In this document: positions 18,993 through 28,389 of the stretch, piece after piece | How positions within the stretch are numbered: the stretch's first letter is position 1 | Layout of the letters: the number at the start of each line of letters is the position of its first letter | Assembly (NCBI GenBank): GCA_963760935.1 | Contig: CAVXFB010000006.1 | Span: 496,001 to 560,000 of the forward strand | Direction: 5' to 3' | Length of the DNA: 64,000 bases | From: CAVXFB01 sp963760935 | GTDB taxonomy: Bacteria; Planctomycetota; Planctomycetia; Pirellulales; Thermoguttaceae | Translations under genes and position numbers: made by a program | Notes under the pieces: model-generated | The model's database searches: none | Told to the model about the DNA's origin: nothing | Seen by the model: only the letters and a program-made list of their open reading frames with translations

Positions 18993-19997
18993 ATGCCACG
19001 CCGGTACGCCAGTGAGTTAGGCCACCAAGAGACAGTCAATCAGGTGTTTGTCGCCAATGACAAACAACTTCGCCCCAACCGTAGCGGCAATCTCTATCTC
19101 CAGATCGATCTGTCGGATCGCAGCGGCTCCATTCCGGCCCGCGTTTGGAACGCCAATGAGACGCTCTATAAATCGTTCGACAATGGCGACTACGTGAGCG
19201 TCGAGGGAACGGCCCAGCTCTATCAAGGGGCGATGCAGATCATCGCCACGAAGGTTCGTAAGGTCGATCCGGCCGAAATCGACGAGGCCGATTTCGCGCC
19301 GCTGCCGGCTGTGGCCGTCGATAAGCTTGTGCTGCGCCTGGGCGAAATCCTTCGCGGCATAAACGATCCGGCGCTGCAAACATTGGCCGAATGCTTTCTG
19401 ATGGACGAGGAGTTGATGGCCAAGTTCACCATGGCCCCGGCCGGAACCAAGAATCACCACGCCTATCACGGCGGACTGCTGGAGCACGTGGTCAATTTGA
19501 TGGAAGTCGCGCTGCGAGTGGCCCCCTGCTATCCGCAGATCAATCAAGACTTGTTGCTGATGGGGGCGTTCCTGCACGACCTGGGCAAGGTTGAGGAGTT
19601 GGCATACGAACATGGGCTGACCTACAGCGATGAAGGCCAATTGATCGGCCACATGGTTATCGCCGTGGCCATGCTCGACAAGAAAGTTGCCGAAGCAGAA
19701 AGGCTTTCGGGCGAGCCGATTCCGACTGAAACCGCGTTGCGGCTGAAACACATGATCATCAGCCATCACGGCGAGTATGCCTTTGGCAGCCCGAAGTTGC
19801 CCATGACGCTGGAGGCTGTCGCCCTCTGCTATCTCGATAACCTCGACGCCAAGATCAACACCTTTTCGCACCTAATGGCCGAAGATCCGAACGTCGACAG
19901 TCCGTGGACGACGTACAACCCGAATCTCGAGCGCAAGCTTTTCAAAGGCGGCCGACGAAAGGCGGAAAGCGGACCTGGCCAGGACACAAGCGATTAG
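18993..19997 (+). CDS. YhaM-like 3'-5' exoribonuclease (OB-fold plus HD domain)
   Basis: 334 residues. An N-terminal OB-fold nucleic-acid binding domain (KQLRPNRSGNLYLQIDLSDR, YVSVEGTAQLYQGAMQIIAT) is followed by an HD phosphohydrolase domain with HHAYHGGLLEHVVNL, FLHDLGKVEEL and ISHHGEYAFGSP, which hold the metal ligands. This is the domain order of YhaM/CBF1-type exoribonucleases that degrade RNA or single-stranded DNA from the 3' end. The ATG at 18993 is preferred to the TTG at 18969. The next gene downstream is another exoribonuclease, rnr, on the same strand. Confidence 0.85.
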   Translation: MPRRYASELGHQETVNQVFVANDKQLRPNRSGNLYLQIDLSDRSGSIPARVWNANETLYKSFDNGDYVSVEGTAQLYQGAMQIIATKVRKVDPAEIDEADFAPLPAVAVDKLVLRLGEILRGINDPALQTLAECFLMDEELMAKFTMAPAGTKNHHAYHGGLLEHVVNLMEVALRVAPCYPQINQDLLLMGAFLHDLGKVEELAYEHGLTYSDEGQLIGHMVIAVAMLDKKVAEAERLSGEPIPTETALRLKHMIISHHGEYAFGSPKLPMTLEAVALCYLDNLDAKINTFSHLMAEDPNVDSPWTTYNPNLERKLFKGGRRKAESGPGQDTSD

Positions 19998-20024
19998 TGC
20001 GTCAAGCGTGGGTAGTCTCGAATC

Positions 20025-20077
20025 ATCTCGTTCCGAAGCTCTGTTTGGGAACCTGCTGCTCTGCTTGGGAACGAGAT
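20025..20077 (+). repeat. Inverted repeat, possible terminator or palindromic element
   Basis: Arms of 15 bases (20025-20039 and 20063-20077) that pair with one mismatch, around GTTCCNAAGC. It lies between the HD nuclease and rnr genes. No T-run follows, so it looks more like a dispersed palindromic element than a rho-independent terminator. Confidence 0.6.
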
Positions 20078-20128
20078 CGCGAGGGTGCCTGAGCTACGCC
20101 GGAATCTTCCCAACAGTAGAAGTAACCC

Positions 20129-22375
20129 ATGCAAAATCTTGAAGAAGCGATCCTCGAACTCGTCGGCGCGGCCGGCTATCGGCCTGTCAAACCGCGCGTG
20201 ATCGCACAACAACTGAAGATCCCCAAGGATCAGGCAGCCGACGTAAAGCGGACAATCAAGCGATTGGTGCATCACGGCCGCCTCGGCTATGGCTCGAACC
20301 ACCTCGTTGTGCCCGCCTCCTCAAAGGCGGCCAAGAGCAACCGTGTGACTGGCGTATTTCAGCGCACGCAGAAGGGCTTTGGGTTCGTACGCTTGGCCGG
20401 CGGCGAGGCGCCCGGCGAGCGCAAGGATATCTATATTTCGGCCGATCGGGCCGGCGACGCCGCCACCGGTGACCAGGTCGTGGTCGAGGTAAAGAAAGCC
20501 CGTCCCGGCGACCCCGGTCCACGCGGTGAAATCGTGGAGATTCTCGAACGGCAGACCCATCAGTTCGTCGGCACCTATTTGGAGCGCGGCGACGCCGCAT
20601 ACGTGCAAATCGACGGCAGCTTGTTCTCCGTCCCGATTTATGTGGGCGATCCGGGGGCCAAAAATGCCAACATCGACGACAAGGTCGTGATCGAGATGAT
20701 TCGCTTCCCGTCGCCCATGCATGAGGGCGAAGGCGTGATTACCGAGGTGCTCGGTCCGCGAGGAAAGCCGGGCGTCGATACGCTGTCGATCATCCGCGAG
20801 TTCAATCTGCCCGACCATTTCGCAGAAGATGCGCTGGAAGAGGCGCGGCAATACGTCGCAAGCTTCAACGAGGAGATCGGCCAGCGGACCGACTTCACCG
20901 CGGACACGATCATCACGATCGATCCGATCGACGCGCGGGACTTCGACGACGCCATTTCGCTCACTCGTCTTGAGAACGGCAATTGGCGGCTGGGGGTTCA
21001 CATCGCCGACGTCTCCCATTTTGTGCGGCCCGATTCCGCGTTGGACCGCGAGGCGCTGGATCGGGCCACGAGCGTCTATCTGCCCGATCGCGTGATTCCC
21101 ATGCTGCCGGAGTTAATCTCCAACGGCTTGGCGAGCCTGCAGCCCGGCAAGGTCCGGTATACGAAATCCGCCATCCTCGATTTCACATCGGACGGGCTGC
21201 GCGTCTCGACGGACCTGCACTCGGGCGCCATCCGCAGCGCGAAGCGGCTGACGTACGAGCAAGTGGATGAGTTTCTCGCGGATCGTGACGGATCGCGTCG
21301 CAAGCTCGGCAGCAAGGTGTGCGACTTGCTCGGTCGCATGCACACGCTGGCGATGACGCTCCGCAAGCGGCGACTGGCCAACGGCGCGCTCGAACTGACC
21401 ATGCCCGAAGTCAAAGTCGAGCTCGACAAGCAAGGGCAGGTGACGGGCGCCCACGTCGCGGAAAACACGGAAAGCCACCAGATTATCGAGGAGTTCATGC
21501 TGGCCGCCAACGAGGCCGTGGCCGAGGCCTTCCGCGATCGCTCGTTGCATTTCCTCCGCCGCATTCATCAGGCGCCTAGCCCGCAAAAGATCCAACTGCT
21601 GCAAGAGTTCATGACGGAGCTGGGCTACAAGACCGAGAGTTTGCAGAGCCGGTTCGAGTTGCAAAAACTGCTGGCGGCCTCGCTGGGACGACCGGAGCAA
21701 CACGCCGTGCATTTCGCTGTGCTCCGGTCGCTGCAAAGGGCCATCTACAGCCCCAAGGACGAAGGACACTATGCCTTGGCCAGCCAGTGCTATTGCCACT
21801 TCACCTCGCCGATTCGCCGCTATCCCGACCTGACGGTCCATCGGCTGATCGATGCGATCCTCCGCAAGGCAAAGCCTCGAAGCGACTACGATGAACTGGT
21901 CGTGCTTGGCCGGCACTGTTCCGATCGCGAGCAACGGGCCGAAGCCGCCGAGCGCGACCTGACGAAGCTAAAACTTCTGGCCTATCTCAGCGAGCGGATT
22001 GGCGAGGAGATGGAGGCGGTAGTCACCGGCGTGGAAAGCTATGGCATTTTCGTGCAGGGGATTAAGCTGCCTGCCGAAGGGCTCGTTCGGGTGGAAAGCC
22101 TCAACGACGATTACTACCGTTTCGATCGGGCCACGCACACGCTGGCCGGCCATCGGGCCGGCAATCGCTACCGGCTGGGCGACCTGCTCCTGGTCGCGGT
22201 CGCCCGCGTCGACATGGAACGCCGCGAGTTGGACTTCCGCTTGGTGGAAAGGAAAAAGGCTCGGGCAGTCGTCTCGGCGAAGCCCGCAAAGGGCATAACA
22301 AAGGGAAAGAAAAGGGCGCAAGGCGTCGCGAAAACATCGAGAACTACGAAAGGCAAACGGCGTCGTGCGAGATAA
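20129..22375 (+). CDS. rnr: Ribonuclease R
   Basis: 748 residues, a processive 3'-5' exoribonuclease that can unwind structured RNA. It has an N-terminal winged-helix-like region, cold-shock domains (GVFQRTQKGFGFVRLAGG, KDIYISADRAGDAATGDQV) and the catalytic RNB domain. The RNB domain shows the acidic IDPIDARDFDDAISL motif, then DRVIPMLPELISNGLASLQP and HYCFTSPIRRYPDL-like SQCYCHFTSPIRRYPDLTVH. An S1 domain (GEEMEAVVTGVESYGIFVQG) and a Lys/Arg-rich tail of 45 residues complete it. Length and order are standard for RNase R rather than RNase II. Confidence 0.96.
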   Translation: MQNLEEAILELVGAAGYRPVKPRVIAQQLKIPKDQAADVKRTIKRLVHHGRLGYGSNHLVVPASSKAAKSNRVTGVFQRTQKGFGFVRLAGGEAPGERKDIYISADRAGDAATGDQVVVEVKKARPGDPGPRGEIVEILERQTHQFVGTYLERGDAAYVQIDGSLFSVPIYVGDPGAKNANIDDKVVIEMIRFPSPMHEGEGVITEVLGPRGKPGVDTLSIIREFNLPDHFAEDALEEARQYVASFNEEIGQRTDFTADTIITIDPIDARDFDDAISLTRLENGNWRLGVHIADVSHFVRPDSALDREALDRATSVYLPDRVIPMLPELISNGLASLQPGKVRYTKSAILDFTSDGLRVSTDLHSGAIRSAKRLTYEQVDEFLADRDGSRRKLGSKVCDLLGRMHTLAMTLRKRRLANGALELTMPEVKVELDKQGQVTGAHVAENTESHQIIEEFMLAANEAVAEAFRDRSLHFLRRIHQAPSPQKIQLLQEFMTELGYKTESLQSRFELQKLLAASLGRPEQHAVHFAVLRSLQRAIYSPKDEGHYALASQCYCHFTSPIRRYPDLTVHRLIDAILRKAKPRSDYDELVVLGRHCSDREQRAEAAERDLTKLKLLAYLSERIGEEMEAVVTGVESYGIFVQGIKLPAEGLVRVESLNDDYYRFDRATHTLAGHRAGNRYRLGDLLLVAVARVDMERRELDFRLVERKKARAVVSAKPAKGITKGKKRAQGVAKTSRTTKGKRRRAR

Positions 22376-22491
22376 TACGTTTCCCCGCGGCTCCTCCCCC
22401 TGGCCGCTCGTCTCGTGGCTGCTAGAATAGCCTTCCTTTGGCGGCCCGCGCCGTCAACGACAGAGAAGGCAGCACCCCTTAGAGGTCTTTC

Positions 22492-23667
22492 ATGGCTACA
22501 TCGTCCCTGCGAACCCCTCTGTATGAGTGGCACGCTTCCCACGGCGGCCGCATGGTGGACTTCGCCGGTTGGGCCTTGCCGGTTCAATACACGTCGATCA
22601 TCCAGGAGCATTTGACCATTCGCTCGGCCGTGGGCATCGCCGACATCTCGCACATGGGCCGGCTTCGGTTCGAGGGGCCAGGAGCGGCCGTCTTTCTGGC
22701 CGAGCTCCTCACCCGCCGCGTGGCCGACATGGAATTGGGCCAAATCCGCTACTCGTTGGTCACCAACGACCAAGGCGGCATCCTCGACGATGTCCTGGTC
22801 GGCTACTATCACAACTCGCACGGTCAGCCGTTTTTCCTCGTGGTGGTCAATGCCAGTAATCGGGCTAAGATCGTCGACTGGGTCCGCGCCCATCTGTCCG
22901 ACGAGCGGGCCCAGCGGCCCGGCCAAGAGGTCGTGTGGAACGATGTGAGCCGCCTGTGGGCCATGTTGGCCGTCCAGGGGCCGCGATCGGTCGAATTGCT
23001 GCAGCCGCTGGTGGATGTCGATCTAAAGTCGATGCGCTACTATCGCGGGGCCCAGGTTCGCATTCTTCATCCCGCTGCCCAGCGTCAGGGGGCGATCATC
23101 AGCCGCACGGGCTACACCGGCGAGGATGGTTTCGAGCTCAGCCTCGGGGCTGAAATCGCTGCCGGTGTGTGGGAAGTCCTGTTGGAGCTTGGCCGCCCCT
23201 TGGGAATTGCGCCCACGGGGCTTGGCGCACGCGATACGCTGCGATTGGAGGCCGGCATGCCGTTGTACGGCCACGAGCTGAGCGAAGAAATCGATCCATT
23301 TCAGGCGGGCCTGGGTTTCGCCTGCCACTTAGTAGGCTACGACTTCCCGGGTCGCGATGCACTGCTGCGCATCCAGAGTCGGCCGCAAAATTCCGTCCGT
23401 GTCGGCCTGGAGCTGGCCGGGCAGCGAGCGGCGCGGCAAGGCGCCGCGATCTCGGCCCACGGCCGGCCAATTGGCGAGATCACCAGCGGCAGCTTTTCGC
23501 CCACGCTTGGCAGGCCAATTGCCATGGGATACGTCGCGGCCGATTGTGCCCAGCCGGGCACGGACGTGGAAGTCGACATTCGAGGTCGCAAGGAGCTGGC
23601 CCAGCTAGTTGAGCTCCCCTTTTACCGCCGCAACAAGCCCACGCGCACGACGCGTGGAAAACAGTAG
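22492..23667 (+). CDS. gcvT: Glycine cleavage system T protein (aminomethyltransferase)
   Basis: 391 residues. It transfers the methylene group from the aminomethyl-lipoyl arm of GcvH to tetrahydrofolate. Typical segments are LYEWHASHGGRMVDFAGWAL, GIADISHMGRLRFEG, SRTGYTGEDGFELSL, GLGARDTLRLEAGMPLYGHE and GEITSGSFSPTLGRPIAMGY. First gene of the glycine cleavage operon, followed at 41 bases by gcvH. No T-box or glycine riboswitch fold was evident by eye in the 116-base gap after rnr. Confidence 0.96.
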   Translation: MATSSLRTPLYEWHASHGGRMVDFAGWALPVQYTSIIQEHLTIRSAVGIADISHMGRLRFEGPGAAVFLAELLTRRVADMELGQIRYSLVTNDQGGILDDVLVGYYHNSHGQPFFLVVVNASNRAKIVDWVRAHLSDERAQRPGQEVVWNDVSRLWAMLAVQGPRSVELLQPLVDVDLKSMRYYRGAQVRILHPAAQRQGAIISRTGYTGEDGFELSLGAEIAAGVWEVLLELGRPLGIAPTGLGARDTLRLEAGMPLYGHELSEEIDPFQAGLGFACHLVGYDFPGRDALLRIQSRPQNSVRVGLELAGQRAARQGAAISAHGRPIGEITSGSFSPTLGRPIAMGYVAADCAQPGTDVEVDIRGRKELAQLVELPFYRRNKPTRTTRGKQ

Positions 23668-23708
23668 ACAGCCACAGCCATCTCAATCGGGAAAGGATCA
23701 CAATACCT

Positions 23709-24107
23709 ATGGCTCAAGATCGCTTGTACGCCAAGACGCATGAATGGGTCGTCCTCACATCGGATTCGTCCGGCGCCAAGATCGCCACCGTCGGACTCAC
23801 GGCCTTTGCGCTGGAAGCCCTTACCGATTTGGTGCACATCGAATTACCGAAGGTTGGTCAGCAGGTGAAGGCCGCTAAACCGTTTGGCGAAATCGAATCG
23901 GTCAAGGCGGTGAGCGATCTTTACAGCCCCGTGGACGGCGAGGTGACTGCCGTGAACTCGGAGATCGCCAAAAATCTTGAACATCTGGCCGACGATCCGT
24001 ACGATGCCGGCTGGTTTATCAAGATCAAAATCAGCAACGGCGCGGGTCTAAACGATCTGCTCGACGAAGCGGCCTACAAGAAACAATGCGAAGACGAACC
24101 ACACTGA
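23709..24107 (+). CDS. gcvH: Glycine cleavage system H protein
   Basis: 132 residues. The lipoyl-carrier protein of the glycine cleavage complex. HEWV near residue 11, LTAFALEALTDLVHIELPKVG, and the lipoylation site GEIESVKAVSDLYSPVDGEV with the acceptor Lys at position 66. The end (NDPYDAGWFIKIK-type) is standard. A palindromic repeat follows before gcvPA. Confidence 0.96.
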   Translation: MAQDRLYAKTHEWVVLTSDSSGAKIATVGLTAFALEALTDLVHIELPKVGQQVKAAKPFGEIESVKAVSDLYSPVDGEVTAVNSEIAKNLEHLADDPYDAGWFIKIKISNGAGLNDLLDEAAYKKQCEDEPH

Positions 24108-24134
24108 CCCGACCTTTGTAAGAAGAGAATCGCC

Positions 24135-24258
24135 ACGGAGGCACGGAGAACACGGAGATGCTTTGTAGGGTGCGTGAAACGCACCGCCATCGACACGAGA
24201 TGTGCGTTTCACGCACCCTACAATAGTGTCAGCCTCCGTGACCTCTGTGTCTCCGTGG
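24135..24258 (+). repeat. Large palindromic intergenic element between gcvH and gcvPA
   Basis: A perfect 22-bp inverted repeat (24163-24184 and 24202-24223, loop 17 bases) with core GTAGGGTGCGTGAAACGCAC, itself flanked by an outer imperfect inverted repeat of CACGGAG-rich sequence (about 24135-24158 and 24232-24258). No T-run. It resembles dispersed palindromic repeats and recurs in related forms at 43964, 51088 and 55341. Confidence 0.85.
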
Positions 24259-24274
24259 TAGACTCGTTCCACTT

Positions 24275-25609
24275 ATGCCTTACTCTCCGAATACCGACAC
24301 TGACCGTCAGCAGATGCTGCAAGCGATCGGCGCGGCGTCGATCGACGAACTCTTCGCCATGATCCCGGCCGAACTGCGACTCAATCGCGACTTGTGCTTG
24401 TTGCCGGGCATGGGCGAGATGGAGCTTTCGGCCCACCTCGCCCAACTGGCCGGGCGGAACACGCCGGCCACCGCCGCGGCCTGCTTTCTCGGCGGCGGCT
24501 CCTACGATCATTTCATCCCGGCCGCGGTCGATATGATCGCCGCTCGCAGCGAGTTCTACACGGCCTATACTCCGTATCAGCCTGAGGCCAGCCAGGGTAG
24601 CCTGCAAGCCTTCTTCGAGTATCAGACGTTGATTACGCAACTGACGGGCATGGACGCCTCGAACGCCAGTCTTTACGACGGCGGCAGCGCAGTGGCCGAA
24701 GCTGTGTTGATGGCCATGCACGCCACGGGCCGCAACCGCGTCGTCACGGCCGCCAGCGTTCATCCCGAATATCGGCAAATCTTGTCCACGTATCTGGTCA
24801 ACTTGGGCGTCGATCTGGTAACCATTGGCGCTCCTGATGGCGCCGTTTCGGCTTCCGATCTGGCGGCGGCCGTCAACGATGAGACGGCATGCGTGCTATT
24901 GCAGCATCCGAACTTCTTCGGCTGCTTGGAAGAGGTCGACAATGCGGCCGAGATCGCGCACAAAGCGGGTGCGTTGTTCGTCGTTTCCGTTGATCCGATC
25001 AGTCTCGGTCTGCTCAAGCGGCCAGGCGAGTACGGGGCCGATATCGTCGTGGCCGAGGGGCAATCGCTGGGCAACCCCATGGCATTCGGCGGTCCGTACC
25101 TGGGAATCCTCGCCTGTCGCGAGCAGTTTCTGCACCGCATGCCCGGCCGGCTGGTCGGCCAAACGGTCGACCGCCAAGGTCGACGCTGCTGGGTCCTTAC
25201 GCTGCAAACGCGCGAACAACACATCCGCCGCGAAAAGGCCACGAGCAACATCTGCACCAACCAAGGTCTGCTCGCCTTGCGTGCCACGGTCTATCTGGCC
25301 CTGATGGGTCCCGCCGGCATGCGGAGCGTTGCCGAGCTGTGCCTGCGAAAATCTCGCTACGCTGCCGAGCAACTCACTTCGGCGCCGTCGCTCTCGCGCA
25401 AGTTCAATCGACCGACGTTCAAAGAGTTCGTCGTCCAAGTCAAGGGCCGATCGGTCGACAAGTTGATCGAGAAGGCCCGGCAGCAAAACATTTTCGCCGG
25501 CGTGCCCCTGGCCCAATGGTATCCAGAGTTGGACGATTGCCTGTTGGTGGCCGTCACCGAAAAACGAACCAAAGAGGAGATCGAGCGGCTGACGCATTTG
25601 GCGGTGTGA
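24275..25609 (+). CDS. gcvPA: Glycine dehydrogenase (decarboxylating) subunit 1
   Basis: 444 residues, the N-terminal half of the P protein as found in split systems. It works with GcvPB to decarboxylate glycine with PLP and load GcvH. Visible are FLGGGSYDHFIPAAVDMIAA, SEFYTAYTPYQPEASQGSLQ, LQHPNFFGCLEEVDN, SLGNPMAFGGPYLGILAC, MPGRLVGQTVDRQGRRCWVL and REQHIRREKATSNICTNQGL, all family hallmarks. Confidence 0.96.
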   Translation: MPYSPNTDTDRQQMLQAIGAASIDELFAMIPAELRLNRDLCLLPGMGEMELSAHLAQLAGRNTPATAAACFLGGGSYDHFIPAAVDMIAARSEFYTAYTPYQPEASQGSLQAFFEYQTLITQLTGMDASNASLYDGGSAVAEAVLMAMHATGRNRVVTAASVHPEYRQILSTYLVNLGVDLVTIGAPDGAVSASDLAAAVNDETACVLLQHPNFFGCLEEVDNAAEIAHKAGALFVVSVDPISLGLLKRPGEYGADIVVAEGQSLGNPMAFGGPYLGILACREQFLHRMPGRLVGQTVDRQGRRCWVLTLQTREQHIRREKATSNICTNQGLLALRATVYLALMGPAGMRSVAELCLRKSRYAAEQLTSAPSLSRKFNRPTFKEFVVQVKGRSVDKLIEKARQQNIFAGVPLAQWYPELDDCLLVAVTEKRTKEEIERLTHLAV

Positions 25610-25727
25610 CACATATTGGCGCCGACAAGGTCGTTTGCGACCCTTGTCCGCCAACTGGTCAACGTTGGCTGGAGCCAGAATAGCCAGAATGCCTTGGAAG
25701 CGGAATTCGGCGAGGCAAGGACAATAC

Positions 25728-26078
25728 ATGTTTACTGGTACCACACGGCTGAGTGCGTTCGCAGTCCTTATTGCACAGTCTATTTTTGCATCAACCGTCA
25801 TTATTGTCGGACGATTTGCAGCAGGGGTATTTCGCGATTTTGATACGAGCATTGGACTCGCTGCAGTCACTGCCATCTGGTTGACTAAACCGGCCGTACT
25901 CATAATGTGTGCTGCGGTTAGTATTGCGGTTATTGTCGCCGCCGAACGTATTGTGCAATCGGAGCAACGTCGCCTACTTGTTCAAATCATCGATTTATGT
26001 GTTTGGCTGCTTTTCGGGTCTTTCATTCTTGTAGCAATTTTTTTGCCATTACTCCGACTCTTTACGGCTCTCAGATAA
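25728..26078 (+). CDS. Small integral membrane protein inside the gcv operon
   Basis: 116 residues starting at ATG 25728 behind AAGG. Three strongly hydrophobic segments are visible (LSAFAVLIAQSIFASTVIIVG; IWLTKPAVLIMCAAVSIAVIV; LCVWLLFGSFILVAIFLPLL), separated by a short polar loop with AAERIVQSEQRR. I do not recognise the family. It sits between gcvPA and gcvPB, and its stop overlaps the next ATG (TAATG at 26076-26080), so it is likely translated with gcvPB. Its base composition is visibly poorer in GC than the genes on either side, which hints at later arrival. Confidence 0.65.
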   Translation: MFTGTTRLSAFAVLIAQSIFASTVIIVGRFAAGVFRDFDTSIGLAAVTAIWLTKPAVLIMCAAVSIAVIVAAERIVQSEQRRLLVQIIDLCVWLLFGSFILVAIFLPLLRLFTALR

Positions 26079-27540
26079 TGCATATGAGGACATTCGACAC
26101 CCAACTCCTCTTCGAACTTTCCAATCCTGGCTGCCGTGCAGTGCGGCTGCCGGCGTGCGACGTGCCGGAAAAACCGCTCGCCGACTTGCTGCCGGCCGGG
26201 ACGATGAGCGATGCGCCGCTGCCGCTGCCCGAACTTTCGGAACCCCAGGTAGTGCGGCACTTCGTCAATCTCTCGACCAAGAACATGTCGGTCGACACGA
26301 ACTTCTATCCGCTCGGCTCGTGTACAATGAAGTACAACCCCAAGCGGAACGAACGGCTGGCCGCGCTGCCGGGCATGGCCGACCTGCATCCGTATCAGCC
26401 CGAGTCGACGCTCCAGGGTATGCTCGCCTTGCTGCACCAGGGCCAGCACATGTTGGCCGAAATCGCCGGGCTGCCGGCCGTGTCGTTGCAACCGGCCGCC
26501 GGGCGCATGGCGAAATGACGGCGCTGTTGGTGGCCGCGGCCTACTTCCGCGACCGAAAAGAAAAACGATCCGTCGTGCTGATCCCCGACGGCGCCCACGG
26601 CACCAATCCAGCCAGCGCCCGGATGGCCGGCTTCGACGTCGTGCCGGTTAAGAGCACGCCGGAGGGATTTGTCGATCTGGCCGAACTGGCCGCGAAGCTC
26701 GACGACCGCGTGGCCGTCTTCATGATTACCAACCCGAGCACGCTGGGCATCTTCGAGCCGCAGATCGAGCGAATCACACAAATGATTCACGATGCCGGCG
26801 GGCTGGTATACCTCGACGGGGCGAACATGAACGCCATCCTCGGCATCAGCCGGCCGGGCGATTTTGGCGCCGACCTGATGCACTTCAACCCGCACAAGAC
26901 GTTTAGCGGCCCGCACGGCGGCGGCGGCCCCGGCGCGGGGCCCATCGCCGTGGCCGAGAAACTGGCCCCGTTTCTGCCCGTGCCCGTGGTGGTCAAGGAT
27001 GGCGCCGGCTATCACCTCAGCTACAATCGGCCGAAGTCGATCGGCCGGGTGCGGAGTTTCTTCGGCAACGTCGGCGTGTTGGTCCGCATGTACTGCTACA
27101 TTCACACGCATGGGCCCGACGGCCTGCGGCAGGTCGCCGAAGACGCGGTGCTCAACGCAAACTATCTCCTATCGCGCGCGAAGTCTATTCTGCCGGTACC
27201 GCAGGGCGACCGCTGCATGCACGAGTTTGTCGCCTCGGCCGCCAAGCTAAAGGCCGATCGCGACATTTCGGCCATGGACATTGCCAAGCGGCTATTGGAT
27301 TATGGTTTTCACGCCCCGACGGTTTACTTTCCTTTGATCGTTCGCGAGGCGATGATGGTCGAGCCGACGGAGACGGAGAGCAAGTCGACGATGGACGCCT
27401 TTGCCGATGCCCTGGCGCAAATCGTTGCCGAGCCGCCCGAACTGCTGCACGAAGCGCCGCACAGCACGCCCATCAGCCGGCCGGATGAAGTCACCGCGGC
27501 GCGGAAGCCCGTGCTAAGGTGGATGAGGGATGAATGCTGA
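26078..27540 (+). pseudogene. gcvPB: Glycine dehydrogenase (decarboxylating) subunit 2, frameshifted
   Basis: About 487 residues after repair. The N-terminal part (TQLLFELSNPGCRAVRLPAC, NLSTKNMSVDTNFYPLGSCT, MKYNPKRNERLAALPGM) runs to QPAAGRMAK and then stops at 26518. The other frame continues as AHGEMTALLVAAAYFRDRKE to the end. Restoring one G to the GGG run at 26501-26503 gives the family sequence QPAAGAHGEMTALLVAA. The PLP lysine lies in HFNPHKTFSGPHGGGGPGAG. Start is ATG 26078, coupled to the preceding stop, or ATG 26084. All operon neighbours are intact, so a sequencing or assembly error is more likely than loss of the pathway. Confidence 0.9.
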
Positions 27541-28364
27541 ATGCCGAAAGCGGATTGACGAATGACAGTGGTGCGGAGGCGTCATCCGTCATCCGTCATC
27601 ATGCATCCATTATTGATTGCCAATCATCCTTCGTCCTGCATGTCGATCCTCCCGCTCCCGGTCCGTGGAACATGGCCGTCGATGAGGCGCTGTTGGAGGC
27701 TGCCGCCGCCGATGGCCAGTGCATCTTGCGATTCTACCAATGGCAGGAACCGACGCTGTCGCTCGGCTACTTTCAGGCGTACAGCGACCGCTGGCAACAC
27801 GCGCCTAGCAGCGGCGTGGCAGTGGTCCGACGGATGACGGGCGGCGGCGCCATTCTGCACGACAAGGAACTGACCTACAGCGTCGCGATTCCCAGCCGGC
27901 ATCCATTGGCGATCGATCGCCTTAAACTCTACGAAGCGGTCCACGCCGGCCTCATTGCGACGCTGGCCCAGTGGGGCATCGCAGCGACGATCTGTGGGCA
28001 GCCCGCGCGGCTCTCGCCCGATCGGCAACCGTTTCTCTGCTTCGAGCGCCGTTCACCGGGTGACGTGCTGCTAGGCGACGCCAAAATCGCCGGCAGCGCC
28101 CGGCGCCGTTGTCGCGGCGCGGTGTTGCAGCACGGCAGTATTCTCTTGCGCCAGTCGGCCGCCGCACCCGAACTCAGCGGCTTATGCGAGTTAACCGGCA
28201 AGTCGATCGAGCCCGAAGAATTGACGCACGCCTGGTTATCGGTGCTCACCGGGCAGCCGCGGAGTGCGCGGCGGCCAGCCGAGCTTTCGTCGACCGCGTA
28301 TATTCGAGCCACCGCACTGGCGCATGAAAAATATGCCGCACCTGTGTGGACCGAGCATCGCTAG
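27534..28364 (+). CDS. Lipoate-protein ligase/octanoyltransferase family protein
   Basis: 276 residues of the biotin/lipoate protein ligase fold: PGPWNMAVDEALLEAAAADG, ILRFYQWQEPTLSLGYFQ, VVRRMTGGGAILHDKELTYS and LLGDAKIAGSARRRCRGAVL. PFLCFERRSPGDVLLG places a Cys where LipM-type octanoyltransferases have theirs, so it may transfer octanoate rather than ligate lipoate. The gene overlaps the end of gcvPB by 7 bases, pointing to lipoylation of GcvH as its job. The first 35 residues look low in conservation, with short ATCCGTC repeats in the DNA, so the real start may be internal. Confidence 0.87.
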   Translation: MLNAESGLTNDSGAEASSVIRHHASIIDCQSSFVLHVDPPAPGPWNMAVDEALLEAAAADGQCILRFYQWQEPTLSLGYFQAYSDRWQHAPSSGVAVVRRMTGGGAILHDKELTYSVAIPSRHPLAIDRLKLYEAVHAGLIATLAQWGIAATICGQPARLSPDRQPFLCFERRSPGDVLLGDAKIAGSARRRCRGAVLQHGSILLRQSAAAPELSGLCELTGKSIEPEELTHAWLSVLTGQPRSARRPAELSSTAYIRATALAHEKYAAPVWTEHR

Positions 28365-28366
28365 GC

Positions 28367-28389
28367 TGCCATGCTCCGCTAGCGTGGCA
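28367..28389 (+). repeat. Short inverted repeat (terminator-like)
   Basis: Arms 28367-28375 and 28381-28389 pair with one mismatch around a 5-base loop, just after the gcv/lipoate genes. The same motif pair recurs at 47132-47170. No T-run. Confidence 0.5.

Noticed and set aside
24163..24223. Palindrome as a simple rho-independent terminator
   Set aside because: No T-run follows on either strand, it lies mid-operon, and related copies occur elsewhere.
26495..26520. Programmed frameshifting in gcvPB
   Set aside because: No slippery heptamer or stimulatory structure is evident, the gene is not a known frameshift case, and similar breaks occur across unrelated genes here.
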